This document shows positions 35,498 to 46,108 of a stretch of DNA of 64,000 bases, piece by piece; within the stretch, counting starts at the first letter, position 1; every line of letters begins with the position of its first letter. The translations under genes and the position numbers were made by a program. Source of the DNA: Paenibacillus prosopidis (GTDB taxonomy: Bacteria > Bacillota > Bacilli > Paenibacillales > Paenibacillaceae); NCBI RefSeq assembly GCF_003337375.1, contig NZ_QPJD01000003.1, positions 62,001 to 126,000 on the forward strand, written 5' to 3'. The notes beneath the pieces are model-generated. The model was not told where the DNA came from. It did no database searches and saw nothing but the letters and a program-made list of their open reading frames with translations.

Positions 35498-35586
35498 TAT
35501 CAACCAACATACATATACTATCCGTAATGGTGGTTATGACGCCGCAGCGCGGTTAAAATAGTTTAACTGTCACTATACTGTAAAAG

Positions 35587-36204
35587 GTGGTGCCGATCAT
35601 CGAAAGAATGCCCAAACGGCAGCGGCATCAGCAGCTTGCCCGATTAATTGATGAAAATCCTTTTATAACGGATCGGGAGCTCACGCGGCTGCTTAAGGTA
35701 AGCATCCAGACGATCCGGCTTGACCGGATGGAGCTTGGCATCCCGGAGCTTAGGGAACGACTGAAGCTCATGGCCGAGCGTTCCTACGATTCGGTCCGGT
35801 CACTGCCGCTGCATGAGGTGATAGGCGATATCGTTGATCTGGAATTAGATAAAAGCGGCATATCCGTGTTTGAAATTCGTGAAGAGCATGTTTTCTCAAG
35901 GACAGGCATCGCTCGCGGCCATCATGTGTTTGCTCAAGCGAATTCACTCGCTGTCGCTATTATAGACGATGAAATTGCGCTTACCGTAACAGCTGACATA
36001 AGGTTTATCCGCCCGGTTAAACTGGGGGAGAAATGTATTGCCAAAGCTTATGTCCGCTCGATTTCTGGAGAACGAAGTAAGGCGAAGGTTGAGCTGTTTA
36101 CCTATGTAGGCGATGAAATGGTGTTTCAGGGCAATTTTGTAATTTTCAGGTCCGCAGGAGACACAGAAAGTGGAGGGGGAGACGAACGTGCGGATCGCTA
36201 TTGA
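35587..36204 (+). CDS. fapR: Transcription factor FapR
   Basis: 205 aa from GTG (198 from the ATG at 35608). N-terminal HTH (LLKVSIQTIRLDRMELGIPELRER) and a hot-dog effector domain binding malonyl-CoA (HVFSRTGIARGHHVFAQANSLAVA). Global repressor of fatty-acid and phospholipid synthesis. Start uncertain: AAGGTGG overlaps the GTGs at 35587 and 35590 and lies 17 nt from ATG 35608, whose product aligns best with the family. Overlaps plsX by 17 nt. Confidence 0.94.
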   Translation: MVPIIERMPKRQRHQQLARLIDENPFITDRELTRLLKVSIQTIRLDRMELGIPELRERLKLMAERSYDSVRSLPLHEVIGDIVDLELDKSGISVFEIREEHVFSRTGIARGHHVFAQANSLAVAIIDDEIALTVTADIRFIRPVKLGEKCIAKAYVRSISGERSKAKVELFTYVGDEMVFQGNFVIFRSAGDTESGGGDERADRY

Positions 36205-37177
36205 TGCTATGGGCGGAGATCATGCTCCAGGCTTAATTGTACAAGGAGCACTGGAAGCGGCGGCGCAATGGCCGGATACGGAGCTGCTGCTTGTCGGCGA
36301 CACGTCTGTTATTGAACCGCTCATGAACGGGAAGAAGCCTGCTAATGTGGTGATTTGTCATGCCGATGAGGTCATCGGTCCGGATGATGAGCCGGTGAAA
36401 GCGGTGCGCCGCAAAAAAGGGGCATCCATGGTCGTTGCGGGTCAGCTCGTCCGCGAGAAGCAAGCGGATGCCATGCTTTCTGCAGGCAACACAGGAGCGC
36501 TCATGGCGACGGGACTGCTCATTGTAGGTCGAATGGACGGAATTGAACGGCCGGCGCTTGCGCCTATGATGCCCACGATGGACGATATTGGCGTGCTTGC
36601 GCTTGATTTAGGCGCTAACATGGATGCTAGACCCGAGCATTTGCTCCAGTATGCCATCATGGGCAGCATTTATCGTGCAAAGGTGCATGGATTGGAGAAG
36701 CCTCGGGTCGGGCTGCTGAATGTTGGCACCGAGGCGAAAAAAGGAAACGAAATATCGAAGGCCGCTTATGAATTGCTGGAGCAAGCTCCGGTTCATTTCA
36801 TTGGTAACGTGGAAGCAAGGGATGTGCTGTCGCGTAATTGCGATGTACTCGTTTGCGACGGCTTTGCCGGGAATATTATGCTGAAAGCGATGGAAGGTGC
36901 TGCGGGGACGATTTTCTCTTCTCTCAAGGAAGCATTCGGCCATTCGATTATGACGAAGCTGGCTGCGGCAATTATGCTGCCGAAGCTGCGCACGCTAAAG
37001 AATAAGATGGATTATAAGGAGCACGGCGGTGCGCCGTTGCTTGGTCTAAACGGCCTAGTCGTGAAATGTCACGGCTCGTCCGACGTTATCGCCGTGAAAA
37101 ACGCCGTGCGGCAAGCACGTATTGCGATTCAAGGTCAATTAATTGAGTCAATCGCAGCTGAAATCAACGGGAAGTGA
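36188..37177 (+). CDS. plsX: Phosphate acyltransferase PlsX
   Basis: 329 aa. VRIAIDAMGGDHAPG opening, VKAVRRKKGASMVVAG and AGNTGALMATGL are PlsX signatures. Converts acyl-ACP to acyl-phosphate for PlsY, meeting the acyl-phosphate made by FakA/FakB. GTG at 36188 with GGAGGGGG; overlaps fapR. Confidence 0.97.
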   Translation: MRIAIDAMGGDHAPGLIVQGALEAAAQWPDTELLLVGDTSVIEPLMNGKKPANVVICHADEVIGPDDEPVKAVRRKKGASMVVAGQLVREKQADAMLSAGNTGALMATGLLIVGRMDGIERPALAPMMPTMDDIGVLALDLGANMDARPEHLLQYAIMGSIYRAKVHGLEKPRVGLLNVGTEAKKGNEISKAAYELLEQAPVHFIGNVEARDVLSRNCDVLVCDGFAGNIMLKAMEGAAGTIFSSLKEAFGHSIMTKLAAAIMLPKLRTLKNKMDYKEHGGAPLLGLNGLVVKCHGSSDVIAVKNAVRQARIAIQGQLIESIAAEINGK

Positions 37178-37187
37178 GTGTGCGAAG

Positions 37188-38174
37188 ATGAGTTTACATC
37201 CTGTGGGCATTATCGGAACAGGTAAATATGTTCCGGAGCGTATTTTATCGAACAAAGAGCTTGAAGAAATGGTTGAAACAAACGATGAGTGGATTGTAAC
37301 CCGGACAGGCATTAAGGAACGCCGCTTAGCATCGCCGGAGGAAGCTACATCCGATCTTGCACTAATTGCGTCTAAGCAAGCCATAGCGGCCGCAGGTCTG
37401 ACAGCGGAAGATATTGATTTAATAATTGTTGCTACAATCACGCCGGATATGTTTTTCCCATCGACCGCATGCTTGCTGCAGGATAAGCTTGGCGCGAAGA
37501 AGGCGGCAGCATTTGATTTGTCCGCGGCGTGCTCTGGTTTTATTTATGGGATGGCGACGGGCTCAAGCATGATTGCTTCCGGTATGTACAAGCATGTGCT
37601 TGTTGTGGGCGCTGAAACGCTCTCGCGTATTACTGACTATACTGACCGTAACACATGCATCTTGTTCGGAGACGGTGCTGGTGCTGTTGTTCTTGGACAA
37701 GTGGAGGAGGGCCGGGGCTTCCGTTCGTTTGAGCTTGGCGCGGATGGCAGCGGCGGAGATTTGCTTAAAGTTTGCGGAGGAGGGTCCCGTGTTCCCGCAA
37801 CGGAAGAAAGTATCACTAATAAGAAGCACTTTATTCATATGGCTGGCAATGACGTATTTAAATTCGCGGTTCGCATTATGGGCAGCGCGGCTGAGGATGC
37901 ATTGAAAAAAGCGGGTATATCAAAGGACGATATCGACCTTCTGGTACCGCATCAGGCTAATATCCGGATTATTCAATCCGCTTTGAGCCGGCTTAACCTG
38001 TCGGATGATAAAGCGATGATCAATTTAGACAAGTATGGCAACATGTCGGCGGCATCTATTCCGGTTGCGCTTGCCGAAGCCGTTGAAGAGGGACGTGTAA
38101 ACGAGGGAGATTGTCTCGTGCTCGTAGGCTTTGGCGGCGGTCTGACGTGGGGCGCATCGGTACTCATTTGGTAA
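37188..38174 (+). CDS. fabH: Beta-ketoacyl-ACP synthase III
   Basis: 328 aa. Catalytic C115 in DLSAACSGF, His in VPHQANIRI and Asn in GNMSAAS. Condenses acetyl- or branched acyl-CoA with malonyl-ACP to start fatty acid synthesis; branched-chain preference is expected for the genus. Starts 10 nt after plsX. Confidence 0.97.
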   Translation: MSLHPVGIIGTGKYVPERILSNKELEEMVETNDEWIVTRTGIKERRLASPEEATSDLALIASKQAIAAAGLTAEDIDLIIVATITPDMFFPSTACLLQDKLGAKKAAAFDLSAACSGFIYGMATGSSMIASGMYKHVLVVGAETLSRITDYTDRNTCILFGDGAGAVVLGQVEEGRGFRSFELGADGSGGDLLKVCGGGSRVPATEESITNKKHFIHMAGNDVFKFAVRIMGSAAEDALKKAGISKDDIDLLVPHQANIRIIQSALSRLNLSDDKAMINLDKYGNMSAASIPVALAEAVEEGRVNEGDCLVLVGFGGGLTWGASVLIW

Positions 38175-38190
38175 GGAGGGAGAAGACACG

Positions 38191-39120
38191 ATGAGTAAAA
38201 CAGCATTTGTTTTTCCTGGTCAGGGCGCTCAGGTGGTCGGTATGGGCAAGGATGTATACGAGGCTTTTGACCGTTCGCGGTCGATTTTTGACCAGGCGGA
38301 TAGAGCGCTCGGATTTTCTTTAAGCAGCATTATATTTGAAGGTCCGGATGAGGCGCTGAAGCAAACAGCGAACACGCAGCCTGCATTATTGACTGTAAGT
38401 ATCGCGCTGCTTGAGGCGCTCGAGGGACGGGGGCTGAAGCCTGATTACGTTGCGGGACACAGTCTGGGCGAATACAGTGCGCTTGTTGCTGCCGGCGTGC
38501 TATCATTCGAAGATGCCGTCCGCACCGTTCGAGCTCGCGGCCAGTTTATGGAGCAGGCAGTTCCAAGCGGACAAGGCGCGATGGCGGCTGTTCTTGGATC
38601 GGAGCGTGAGACGCTCTCAGCGCTTTGCGCAGCTGTGACGGCGGATGGTTTTGCAGTTGAGCTCGCGAATGTGAATTGTCCTGGACAAATAGTTGTCTCA
38701 GGCACGGCAGCAGGTGTTCAAGCGGTTGTTGAGCGCGGCAAAGAGGCTGGAGCAAAGCGTGTTATTCCGCTCGAGGTCAGCGGTCCTTTTCATTCCTCGC
38801 TCATGAAGCCTGCAGCGGATAATCTTCAATCAACGCTCGCAGGCATTGAGATGCGGGATGCGTCAATTCCAGTCGTTGCAAACGTGACAGCACGCTTTGC
38901 GACAGCGGCGGACGATATTCGCGGCTTGCTGGTAGAGCAGGTGTCTTCGCCGGTTTTGTGGGAAGACAGCGTTCGCTATTTGATCGAGCAAGGTGTCGAT
39001 ACGTTCGTGGAAATTGGTTCTGGTACGGTGCTTGCCGGCTTGATTAAAAAGATTGACAAAAATGTACGCATTATTTCGGTCAATAGCATCTCTGCACTTG
39101 ATGCGCTGCAGGTGAATTAA
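38191..39120 (+). CDS. fabD: Malonyl-CoA:ACP transacylase
   Basis: 309 aa. FVFPGQGAQ, active Ser91 in [10 protein letters not shown] and His in GPFHSSLM. Loads malonyl onto ACP. GTAAGGAGGGAG ahead of the ATG; 16 nt after fabH. Confidence 0.97.
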   Translation: MSKTAFVFPGQGAQVVGMGKDVYEAFDRSRSIFDQADRALGFSLSSIIFEGPDEALKQTANTQPALLTVSIALLEALEGRGLKPDYVAGHSLGEYSALVAAGVLSFEDAVRTVRARGQFMEQAVPSGQGAMAAVLGSERETLSALCAAVTADGFAVELANVNCPGQIVVSGTAAGVQAVVERGKEAGAKRVIPLEVSGPFHSSLMKPAADNLQSTLAGIEMRDASIPVVANVTARFATAADDIRGLLVEQVSSPVLWEDSVRYLIEQGVDTFVEIGSGTVLAGLIKKIDKNVRIISVNSISALDALQVN

Positions 39121-39137
39121 GGCCAAATGGAGGGGAT

Positions 39138-39890
39138 ATGATGTTTGCCAGCTTGGAAGGGAAGAAAGCGCTCGTAACCGGAGCGTCGCGCGGAATTGGA
39201 AGAGCCATCGCGATTGCGTTGGCTGAGGCAGGCGCAGACGTAGCGATTAATTACTCCGGAAGCGAAGCGGCAGCCGCAGAAACGGCGCAAGCCGTAGAAG
39301 CGCTTGGAAGAAGCGCTATCGTTATTAAAGCGAATGTCGGCAAAGCCGGTGAATTCGAAGCAATGGTGAAGGAAGTCATCGAACAATTCGGAGTAATTGA
39401 TATTTTGGTGAATAACGCCGGCATTACTAGAGATAATTTAATTATGCGTATGAAGGAAGACGAGTTCGACCAAGTCATTGAAACAAACCTTAAAGGTGTT
39501 TTCAACGGCATTAAAGCGGTCACCCGTTCGATGATGAAGCAGCGTTCAGGCCGAATCATCAACATTTCATCGGTCGTTGGCGTGCTCGGAAATCCGGGAC
39601 AGGCTAACTATGTGGCGGCGAAAGCAGGCGTTATCGGTTTGACGAAAGCCAGCGCGCGTGAGCTTGCGTCCCGCGGGATTACAGTTAACTGCGTTGCGCC
39701 TGGATTTATTCAAACCGAAATGACGGATAAGCTTCCGGAAGAGATGCGCCAGACGTTGTCAGGCCAAATTCCGCTTGCCCGTCTCGGCGATCCGAGCGAC
39801 ATAGCGAATGCGGTTCGTTTCCTTGCGTCCGATGCTTCTGCCTACATGACTGGACAGACGATTCATGTGGACGGCGGCATGTATATGTAG
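39138..39890 (+). CDS. fabG: 3-oxoacyl-ACP reductase
   Basis: 250 aa short-chain reductase. NADP loop [12 protein letters not shown], catalytic Ser in NISSVVG and YVAAKAG (Tyr/Lys), family end [13 protein letters not shown]. Reduces beta-ketoacyl-ACP. Two ATG codons at 39138 and 39141 behind GGAGGGG. Confidence 0.97.
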   Translation: MMFASLEGKKALVTGASRGIGRAIAIALAEAGADVAINYSGSEAAAAETAQAVEALGRSAIVIKANVGKAGEFEAMVKEVIEQFGVIDILVNNAGITRDNLIMRMKEDEFDQVIETNLKGVFNGIKAVTRSMMKQRSGRIINISSVVGVLGNPGQANYVAAKAGVIGLTKASARELASRGITVNCVAPGFIQTEMTDKLPEEMRQTLSGQIPLARLGDPSDIANAVRFLASDASAYMTGQTIHVDGGMYM

Positions 39891-39954
39891 CACCTATAAA
39901 TTCCGCTGTTAGGAATTAAAACGGTTACGTATGGCATTTTATCTTTAATTCTCG

Positions 39955-39960
39955 TATAAT
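39955..39960 (+). promoter_or_regulatory. -10 element before acpP
   Basis: TATAAT in the 91-nt gap between fabG and acpP. No convincing -35. An extra acpP promoter would fit the protein's high demand. Confidence 0.4.
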
Positions 39961-39981
39961 ACCATGGAGGAGGTGAACCGG

Positions 39982-40215
39982 ATGTCCGAAGTAGTAGATC
40001 GCGTAAAACGTATCGTCATCGACCGACTTGGTGTAGACGAAGCGGAAGTTACACTTGAAGCTTCATTTAAAGATGACCTCGGCGCTGACTCTCTTGATGT
40101 CGTTGAATTGGTCATGGAGCTCGAAGACGAGTTTGATATGGAGATCTCTGATGAAGATGCAGAGACAATCACCACGGTGGGAGAAGTAGTTAAATACATA
40201 CAATCTCATACGTAA
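39982..40215 (+). CDS. acpP: Acyl carrier protein
   Basis: 77 aa, acidic. Phosphopantetheine Ser37 in [15 protein letters not shown] at 39982 follows GGAGGAGGTG; an upstream ATG at 39964 overlaps that ribosome site. Confidence 0.98.
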   Translation: MSEVVDRVKRIVIDRLGVDEAEVTLEASFKDDLGADSLDVVELVMELEDEFDMEISDEDAETITTVGEVVKYIQSHT

Positions 40216-40222
40216 GAAGGAC

Positions 40223-40248
40223 AAGTCCCGTTATAACAAACGGGACTT
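40223..40248 (+). terminator. Hairpin after acpP
   Basis: AAGTCCCGTT / AACGGGACTT perfect 10-bp stem with a 6-nt loop, followed by CTCTCC rather than a true T-run; may be a partial terminator or an mRNA-end stabiliser. Confidence 0.5.
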
Positions 40249-40309
40249 CTCTCCATCTAGGCCGTTTTCATTATTTAGATTATGCAAAGCGCTTTAGCTT
40301 TTATATAAA

Positions 40310-40370
40310 CAAGCGTAAACGGTGGCCGCCATATGGCGGAAATGACTCGTTTACCATTTCTTATATTTTA
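40310..40370 (-). repeat. Dispersed intergenic repeat, shorter variant (copy D, reverse)
   Basis: Read on the minus strand it has TATAAGAAATGG, a CCGCCATATGGCGG palindrome and the shared end CCGTTTACGCTTG. Lies between acpP and fabF. Confidence 0.55.
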
Positions 40371-40422
40371 AAAAGATGATGAAGTACGGTCATCTATATT
40401 GCTGTCCATAGAGGTGAATCCA

Positions 40423-41664
40423 ATGAAACAAAGAGTTGTTGTTACCGGTATGGGGGTTATTACCTCGCTCGGCTCCGATTTGGAGCAATTCTGGGGTAAT
40501 TTGTTGGAGGGAAAGTCAGGAGTCTCCGTTGTTGAGGCCTTCGACTTTTCCGAATATCCGACGCGCATCGCCGCAGAAATCAAAAATTTCAACCCTGAAG
40601 ATTACGGCTTAGATAAAAAAGAAGCCCGCAGAATGGATCGCTTCGTGCAATTTGCGGCAGTAGCAAGCCAATTGGCGATTAAAGATGCAGACTTGCAAAT
40701 CGGTCAAAATGCAGACGCGGAGCGCGTTGGCGTAATGGTCGGCTCCGGAATTGGCGGTCTTGGCACGTGGGAAGATCAGCATAACATTTTGCTTGAGAAG
40801 GGTCCGAAACGCGTAAGCCCGTTCTTTATCCCAATGATGATCGCGAATATGGCTTCCGGCCAAGTATCCATGTTAACCGGTGCGAAGGGCCCGAACAGCA
40901 CAGCAGTTACCGCTTGTGCAACAGGAACACACTCGATCGGCGATTCATTCAAAATGATCCAGCGCGGCGATGCCGACGTGATGATCGCCGGCGGGGCTGA
41001 GGCGACGATCAGACCGACTGGAATGGCCGGCTTCTGCTCGATGCGCGCCATGTCTGTCCGCAATGACGAGCCTGAAAAAGCAAGCCGTCCATTCGATATA
41101 GACCGCGATGGGTTCGTTATGGGTGAAGGCGCTGGTGTGCTTATTTTGGAATCCCTTGAGCACGCACAGGCTCGCGGCGCCAAAATTTATGCTGAAGTCA
41201 TTGGCTACGGGATGAGCGGCGATGCTCATCACATGACAGAGCCGGATCCTGACGGCGCTGCTCGTTGTATGACAAAAGCGTTGAAGGATGCAGGTATTGA
41301 GCCATCCGAGATCGACTATATTAATGCGCATGGTACGTCAACTCCGGTTGGCGACCGTTCGGAAACGAAAGCCATTAAGAAAGCGTTCGGAGACTATGCT
41401 TACAAAGTAGCGGTCAGCTCGACAAAATCAATGACCGGTCATTTGCTTGGCGCTGCCGGCGGCGTAGAAGCTGTTATTCTAGGCTTGACGCTCAAAAACG
41501 GCATTATCGCACCGACGATAAATTTGGATAATCAAGATCCGGAATGCGATCTGGATTATGTACCTAATAAGCCGCGTGAAGCGAACGTGCAAACGGCGCT
41601 TTCCAACTCTTTTGGCTTCGGCGGTCATAATGCGACGATCGTGATGAAAGTTTATGAAGCGTGA
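40423..41664 (+). CDS. fabF: Beta-ketoacyl-ACP synthase II
   Basis: 413 aa. Catalytic C165 in TACATGTHS, His in [11 protein letters not shown] and His in GHLLGAAGG. Elongates acyl-ACP chains. ATG at 40423 with GAGGTGA. Separated from acpP by 207 nt but rnc overlaps its end by 11 nt. Confidence 0.97.
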   Translation: MKQRVVVTGMGVITSLGSDLEQFWGNLLEGKSGVSVVEAFDFSEYPTRIAAEIKNFNPEDYGLDKKEARRMDRFVQFAAVASQLAIKDADLQIGQNADAERVGVMVGSGIGGLGTWEDQHNILLEKGPKRVSPFFIPMMIANMASGQVSMLTGAKGPNSTAVTACATGTHSIGDSFKMIQRGDADVMIAGGAEATIRPTGMAGFCSMRAMSVRNDEPEKASRPFDIDRDGFVMGEGAGVLILESLEHAQARGAKIYAEVIGYGMSGDAHHMTEPDPDGAARCMTKALKDAGIEPSEIDYINAHGTSTPVGDRSETKAIKKAFGDYAYKVAVSSTKSMTGHLLGAAGGVEAVILGLTLKNGIIAPTINLDNQDPECDLDYVPNKPREANVQTALSNSFGFGGHNATIVMKVYEA

Positions 41665-42358
41665 TTCCTTCCTTGAGCTGCAGCAACGGCTGCAGCTTAG
41701 CTTTAAGCGGACCAAGCTGTTGAAGCAGGCTTTCACCCATACTTCCTATGTCAATGAGCATAAACGCGGCACTGCGCAAGACAATGAGCGTTTGGAGTTT
41801 CTGGGAGATGCGGTGCTGCAACTGCTGGTTTCCGAATATTTGTTCACGGCTTATCCGCAGCGTCCTGAGGGTGAGCTTACACGCATGCGTGCTTCCATCG
41901 TCTGCGAGCCGTCACTGGCTCAGTTCGCCGAACGATTGGAGCTCGGCGAACATGTCCTGCTTGGGCGCGGTGAAGAACAGCTTGGCGGGCGGCAAAGGCA
42001 GGCCTTGCTAGCTGACTTGTTTGAATCATTTGTCGGCGCCATCTTCTTGGATGCTGGCATCGAGCGAACAAGAAGCTTTCTGAATGAGCATATGTTTCCG
42101 TTCGTCGATTCGAACGACTACGGCCTGCTTATGAAGGATTCAAAGTCTAAGCTGCAGGAGCGCTCGCAGCATCACGGCCTTGGATCGGTCGAGTATCGGA
42201 TTATCGAGGAACGTGGTCCTGCGCACGACCGTGAGTTCGTCGTTGAGGTTTTTCTCGGGGAAGAGCGCTTCGGCATTGGAAGCGGGAGAACGAAGAAGGA
42301 AGCGGAGCAGCGTGCTGCCGCAGAAGCATGGCGTACGCTGTCACAGGAGCAGGTGTAG
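41654..42358 (+). CDS. rnc: Ribonuclease III
   Basis: 234 aa. Catalytic signature [12 protein letters not shown], later [14 protein letters not shown], and a C-terminal double-stranded-RNA-binding domain (SKLQERSQ...[13 protein letters not shown]). Processes rRNA precursors and small RNAs. ATG 41654 lies inside fabF. Confidence 0.97.
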   Translation: MKRDSFLELQQRLQLSFKRTKLLKQAFTHTSYVNEHKRGTAQDNERLEFLGDAVLQLLVSEYLFTAYPQRPEGELTRMRASIVCEPSLAQFAERLELGEHVLLGRGEEQLGGRQRQALLADLFESFVGAIFLDAGIERTRSFLNEHMFPFVDSNDYGLLMKDSKSKLQERSQHHGLGSVEYRIIEERGPAHDREFVVEVFLGEERFGIGSGRTKKEAEQRAAAEAWRTLSQEQV

Positions 42359-42365
42359 ACAAGAA

Positions 42366-42413
42366 GAGAGTGTCCCGAATGGTCCGGGTGACCTGAGGGA
42401 TGCTCTCTTTTTT
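42366..42413 (+). terminator. Terminator of the fab-rnc operon
   Basis: GAGAGTGTCCC (42366-42376) pairs with GGGATGCTCTC (42397-42407), nested GGTC/GACC in the loop, then six T. Confidence 0.88.
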
Positions 42414-42438
42414 GCAGCAGGATAAGCGTTCGGCATGG

Positions 42439-42467
42439 TTATCAAGGCCTATGAGTTGTGGTAGAAT
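42439..42467 (+). promoter_or_regulatory. Promoter of smc
   Basis: TTATCA, 17-bp spacer, TGG-TAGAAT (extended -10), 24 nt before the smc ATG and just after the rnc terminator. Confidence 0.55.
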
Positions 42468-42491
42468 GTAGGGTGAGGTGAAAACCAAGTT

Positions 42492-45400
42492 ATGTTTCTG
42501 AAACGTATTGAATTATTTGGATTTAAATCATTCGCTGACAAAACCGAAATGGAATTTGTAACCGGGATTACCGCAGTCGTAGGCCCTAACGGCAGCGGTA
42601 AAAGTAACATTTCCGACGGTATACGCTGGGTGCTTGGCGAACAAAGCGCGAAGAGCTTGCGCGGCGGCAAGATGGAGGACATTATTTTTGCCGGTAGCGA
42701 CGCCAGGAAAGCGGTCAATTACAGCGAGGTTTCGCTTACGCTCGATAACGCTGACGGTGCATTGCCGCTTGAGTATAACGAGGTGACGGTAACCCGCCGG
42801 GTACACCGGAGCGGTGACAGCGAGTATTTAATAAACAAGCAGCCCTGCAGGCTGAAAGATATTACCGAGCTGTTCATGGATACGGGTATTGGTAAAGAGG
42901 CGTATTCGATTATTGGACAAGGCCGGATTGAAGAAATATTAAGTACGCGCTCGGAGGACCGGCGCGGTATTTTTGAGGAAGCTTCAGGCATTGTGAAATA
43001 TAAGTCGCGTAAACGCGAGGCACAGAAGAAGCTCGATGAAACAGAGCAAAATCTGCTGCGTATTCACGATCTTGTGACGGAGCTCGAGGACCAGGTCGTG
43101 CCGCTGCGCAAGCAGTCGGAGAAGGCGATTCACTTTAAGGCGCTTAAGGAACAGCTGAAAACAAAAGAAATCTCCATGTATGTACATAACATTGAACAGA
43201 TTCACGGTTCATGGACGGAGGCAAACGGCAAGCTTGAACGACTGCAGCAAGAACAGCTTGCGCTGTCAACGGTTGTGAGCAAGCATGATGCCCATTTGGA
43301 GAAGGATCGTCAGCAATTGCGTGAGCTGGAGCTTGAACTTGACCGGCTGCATGAATCGATGCTGCAAATTAGCGAGGATTTTGAAAAGTGCGAAGGCTAT
43401 GGCGAGGTTCTTAAGGAGCGCAAGCGCAATTTAGAGCAAAATAAACGGCAGCTGGAAGAATCGATTGCCGTTCAGGACGCCCGCATTGGTACGCTGACGC
43501 AGGAGGAAGCGGAGTTTCGCAGCCGTGCAGCGGCATTGGAGCTTCAATTAGCCGACCTGCGCGCATTGATTGCCAAAGAGGAAGCCAATTTGTTAGGCGT
43601 GGCGGGCGGCGCTGTAGCCGATGCTGAAGAGACGCTTAAGGGCGAATTGCTTGAGGTGTTGAGCTCGATGGCGCAGCATCGCAATGAGATTCGTTATGCG
43701 GCACAGCAGCAAGAAACGCTGCAGCGTCGCATGGAGCGCATTAGCGAGGACGAGACGAAATGGCTGGAGCAGCAAGCCCGTTTGGATGATAGACGGTCGG
43801 AGCTGGCACAGGCACTAGAGGCAACACTAGTTCGTCTCGAGCAGGCAAGAAACCGGTCACTTGCGGAATCCGAGCAGACGAAAACCATTTCGCAGAGCTT
43901 GGAAGAAGTAACGATGGCCATTCGGAAATGGGAGCAGAAGCTCGACAGCCACGTTTCCAGGCGCGATACGATGAAGGAAATGCAGGATGCGCTTGACGGC
44001 TTTATGCAGGGTGTTAAAGAAGTACTCAAGGCATCCCGGCGAGGAAACAGCGGCATAAGCGGCGTTCATGGCGCGGTAGCAGAGCTTATGCGGGTGCCTG
44101 AGCGGATTGAAATGGCGGTTGAAACAGCGCTCGGCGGTGCATTGCAGCACATTGTAATGGAAGACGAGAAATCTGCCCGTACTGCAATCGGTTTTCTGAA
44201 GCAGCGTCAGCTGGGAAGAGCGACGTTCCTGCCGCTTGACGTCATACGCGGCAGACAAGTGCCGGAACACGACAAGCGTACCGCGGAAACGGTTGATGGC
44301 TTTGTTGGCGTGGCGGCTGATCTAGTTAGCTCAGATACCCGCTATGAAGCCATTGTGAACAATTTGCTAGGTAATGTCTTGCTTGCGGAAACGCTTGAAC
44401 AAGCGAACCGGATAGCATCTAAATGTCAGTATCGGTATCGCGTTGTAACGCTGGAAGGGGATATCGTTAACGCCGGCGGTTCGATGACGGGCGGCAGCTT
44501 GCAGAAAAAGGGAGCGAGCTTACTCGGCCGGCAACGTCAGATCGATACGCTTGATCAAGAAATTGCCGATGCCCGCAAAATGGTGGAGCAGCTGCGCGAC
44601 AAGCTCAGCGATCTTCGCAAGGAGCATTCGATTCGCACGCATAATATGGAGGAGCTGCGCGCTCAAGGCGAGCAGAGCCGAATCGAGGAGCAGCAGATCA
44701 GGGCGGAGCTGCAACAGCTTCATAATGAAGCGAAGCATTTGGATGAGCAGCGCCAGCTTTACTCGGCTGACCGCAATACGCATTTGACCGAGCAGAAGGA
44801 TATTCAAGCAGCGGCGGCTGCGGCAGAGCTGCGGCTGGAGCAGCTTATTATAGATGAAGCAAGACTGCAAGAAGCGATCCGCATGGCAGAGGAACGGCGC
44901 AAAGCGAGCGAATCTGCGAAGGAAGAGCTGCAGGGGCAGCTGACAGATATAAAGATTGCAGCAGCGAAGACCGATCAGGAGAGGCTGTCATTCGAGGATC
45001 AATCGGCGCGCGTTCGTGCCGATATTGAGCGAGCTAAGCAGGAGCTGGTTGGGCTTCGGTCATTGTCAGCGCAGCAGGAGGAAGAGCTAACCCGTCATTC
45101 TGCGGAAACGGTTCAGCAAATTGAACAGCTTAATCACCTCAGGCTGAAGAAGCAAGAATGCGCGGAACAGACCGATTTGAAGCGTTCAGCACGTGCGCAG
45201 CGTATTGTGGAGCTTGATCAGGGCGAGAGTGAGACGAAGGAGCAAAGGGCACAGCTGAGACAGGTCGAAGAGCAAATGCGGCAGACGGAGATTGCCGCTA
45301 ACCGGCTCGATGTCGAGCTGGATAACCTGCTTCGCAAGCTGAGCGAGGAATATGAGCTAAGCTATGAGCTGGCCAAGGAGCAATATCCTGTGCCGGAGGA

Positions 45401-46067
45401 CGTTGCCGGTACCCAGAACGAAGTTCGTGATATCAAACGTCAAATTACAGCTCTCGGCGAAGTCAATTTAGGCGCTATCGAAGAGTATGAACGGGTTAAG
45501 GAACGTTATGAATTTTTGTCGGCGCAGAAAGATGATTTGATTGAAGCGAAAACTACGCTTTATCAGGTCATCCGGGAAATGGATGACGAAATGTCTAAAC
45601 GGTTTAAAGTTACGTTCGAAGCGATTCGCGGTCACTTCGTCGTCGTATTTGCTAAGCTGTTCGGCGGCGGCCGGGCCGATCTCGTATTGGTCGAGCCGGA
45701 TCGCGTGCTCGATACGGGCATTGATATTGTAGCGCAGCCGCCAGGCAAGAAGCTGCAGAATCTGCAGCTGCTGTCCGGGGGAGAACGGGCATTAACGGCA
45801 ATAGCGCTGTTATTTGCGATTTTGCAGGTTAAGCCGGTGCCGTTCTGTGTGCTTGACGAGGTCGAGGCTGCGCTTGACGAAGCTAACGTATCCCGTTTTG
45901 CCCAGTATTTGCGCGAGTTCTCGGGACTTACGCAATTTATCGTTGTTACGCACCGTAAAGGAACAATGGAGGAAGCCGATGTGCTTTACGGCGTTACGAT
46001 GGAGGAAGGCGGCGTATCGAAGCTGGTATCTGTCCGCTTGGAGGAAGATGAGTCGGTATCTGCATAA
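42492..46067 (+). CDS. smc: Chromosome segregation protein SMC
   Basis: 1191 aa. N-terminal ATPase half with Walker A GPNGSGKSN (32-40), long coiled coil, hinge about 510-670 (GVHGAVAELM, GGSMTGG), returning coiled coil, and the C-terminal half with LSGGERALTAIALLF and Walker B CVLDEVEAALD. Dimerises at the hinge and condenses chromosomes with ScpA/ScpB. GAGGTGA ahead of the ATG. ftsY follows after 41 nt. Confidence 0.98.
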   Translation: MFLKRIELFGFKSFADKTEMEFVTGITAVVGPNGSGKSNISDGIRWVLGEQSAKSLRGGKMEDIIFAGSDARKAVNYSEVSLTLDNADGALPLEYNEVTVTRRVHRSGDSEYLINKQPCRLKDITELFMDTGIGKEAYSIIGQGRIEEILSTRSEDRRGIFEEASGIVKYKSRKREAQKKLDETEQNLLRIHDLVTELEDQVVPLRKQSEKAIHFKALKEQLKTKEISMYVHNIEQIHGSWTEANGKLERLQQEQLALSTVVSKHDAHLEKDRQQLRELELELDRLHESMLQISEDFEKCEGYGEVLKERKRNLEQNKRQLEESIAVQDARIGTLTQEEAEFRSRAAALELQLADLRALIAKEEANLLGVAGGAVADAEETLKGELLEVLSSMAQHRNEIRYAAQQQETLQRRMERISEDETKWLEQQARLDDRRSELAQALEATLVRLEQARNRSLAESEQTKTISQSLEEVTMAIRKWEQKLDSHVSRRDTMKEMQDALDGFMQGVKEVLKASRRGNSGISGVHGAVAELMRVPERIEMAVETALGGALQHIVMEDEKSARTAIGFLKQRQLGRATFLPLDVIRGRQVPEHDKRTAETVDGFVGVAADLVSSDTRYEAIVNNLLGNVLLAETLEQANRIASKCQYRYRVVTLEGDIVNAGGSMTGGSLQKKGASLLGRQRQIDTLDQEIADARKMVEQLRDKLSDLRKEHSIRTHNMEELRAQGEQSRIEEQQIRAELQQLHNEAKHLDEQRQLYSADRNTHLTEQKDIQAAAAAAELRLEQLIIDEARLQEAIRMAEERRKASESAKEELQGQLTDIKIAAAKTDQERLSFEDQSARVRADIERAKQELVGLRSLSAQQEEELTRHSAETVQQIEQLNHLRLKKQECAEQTDLKRSARAQRIVELDQGESETKEQRAQLRQVEEQMRQTEIAANRLDVELDNLLRKLSEEYELSYELAKEQYPVPEDVAGTQNEVRDIKRQITALGEVNLGAIEEYERVKERYEFLSAQKDDLIEAKTTLYQVIREMDDEMSKRFKVTFEAIRGHFVVVFAKLFGGGRADLVLVEPDRVLDTGIDIVAQPPGKKLQNLQLLSGGERALTAIALLFAILQVKPVPFCVLDEVEAALDEANVSRFAQYLREFSGLTQFIVVTHRKGTMEEADVLYGVTMEEGGVSKLVSVRLEEDESVSA

Positions 46068-46108
46068 TTAAAGAAGAGCGGTAATGTGAGGATGGAGGAG
46101 TAAGAACG

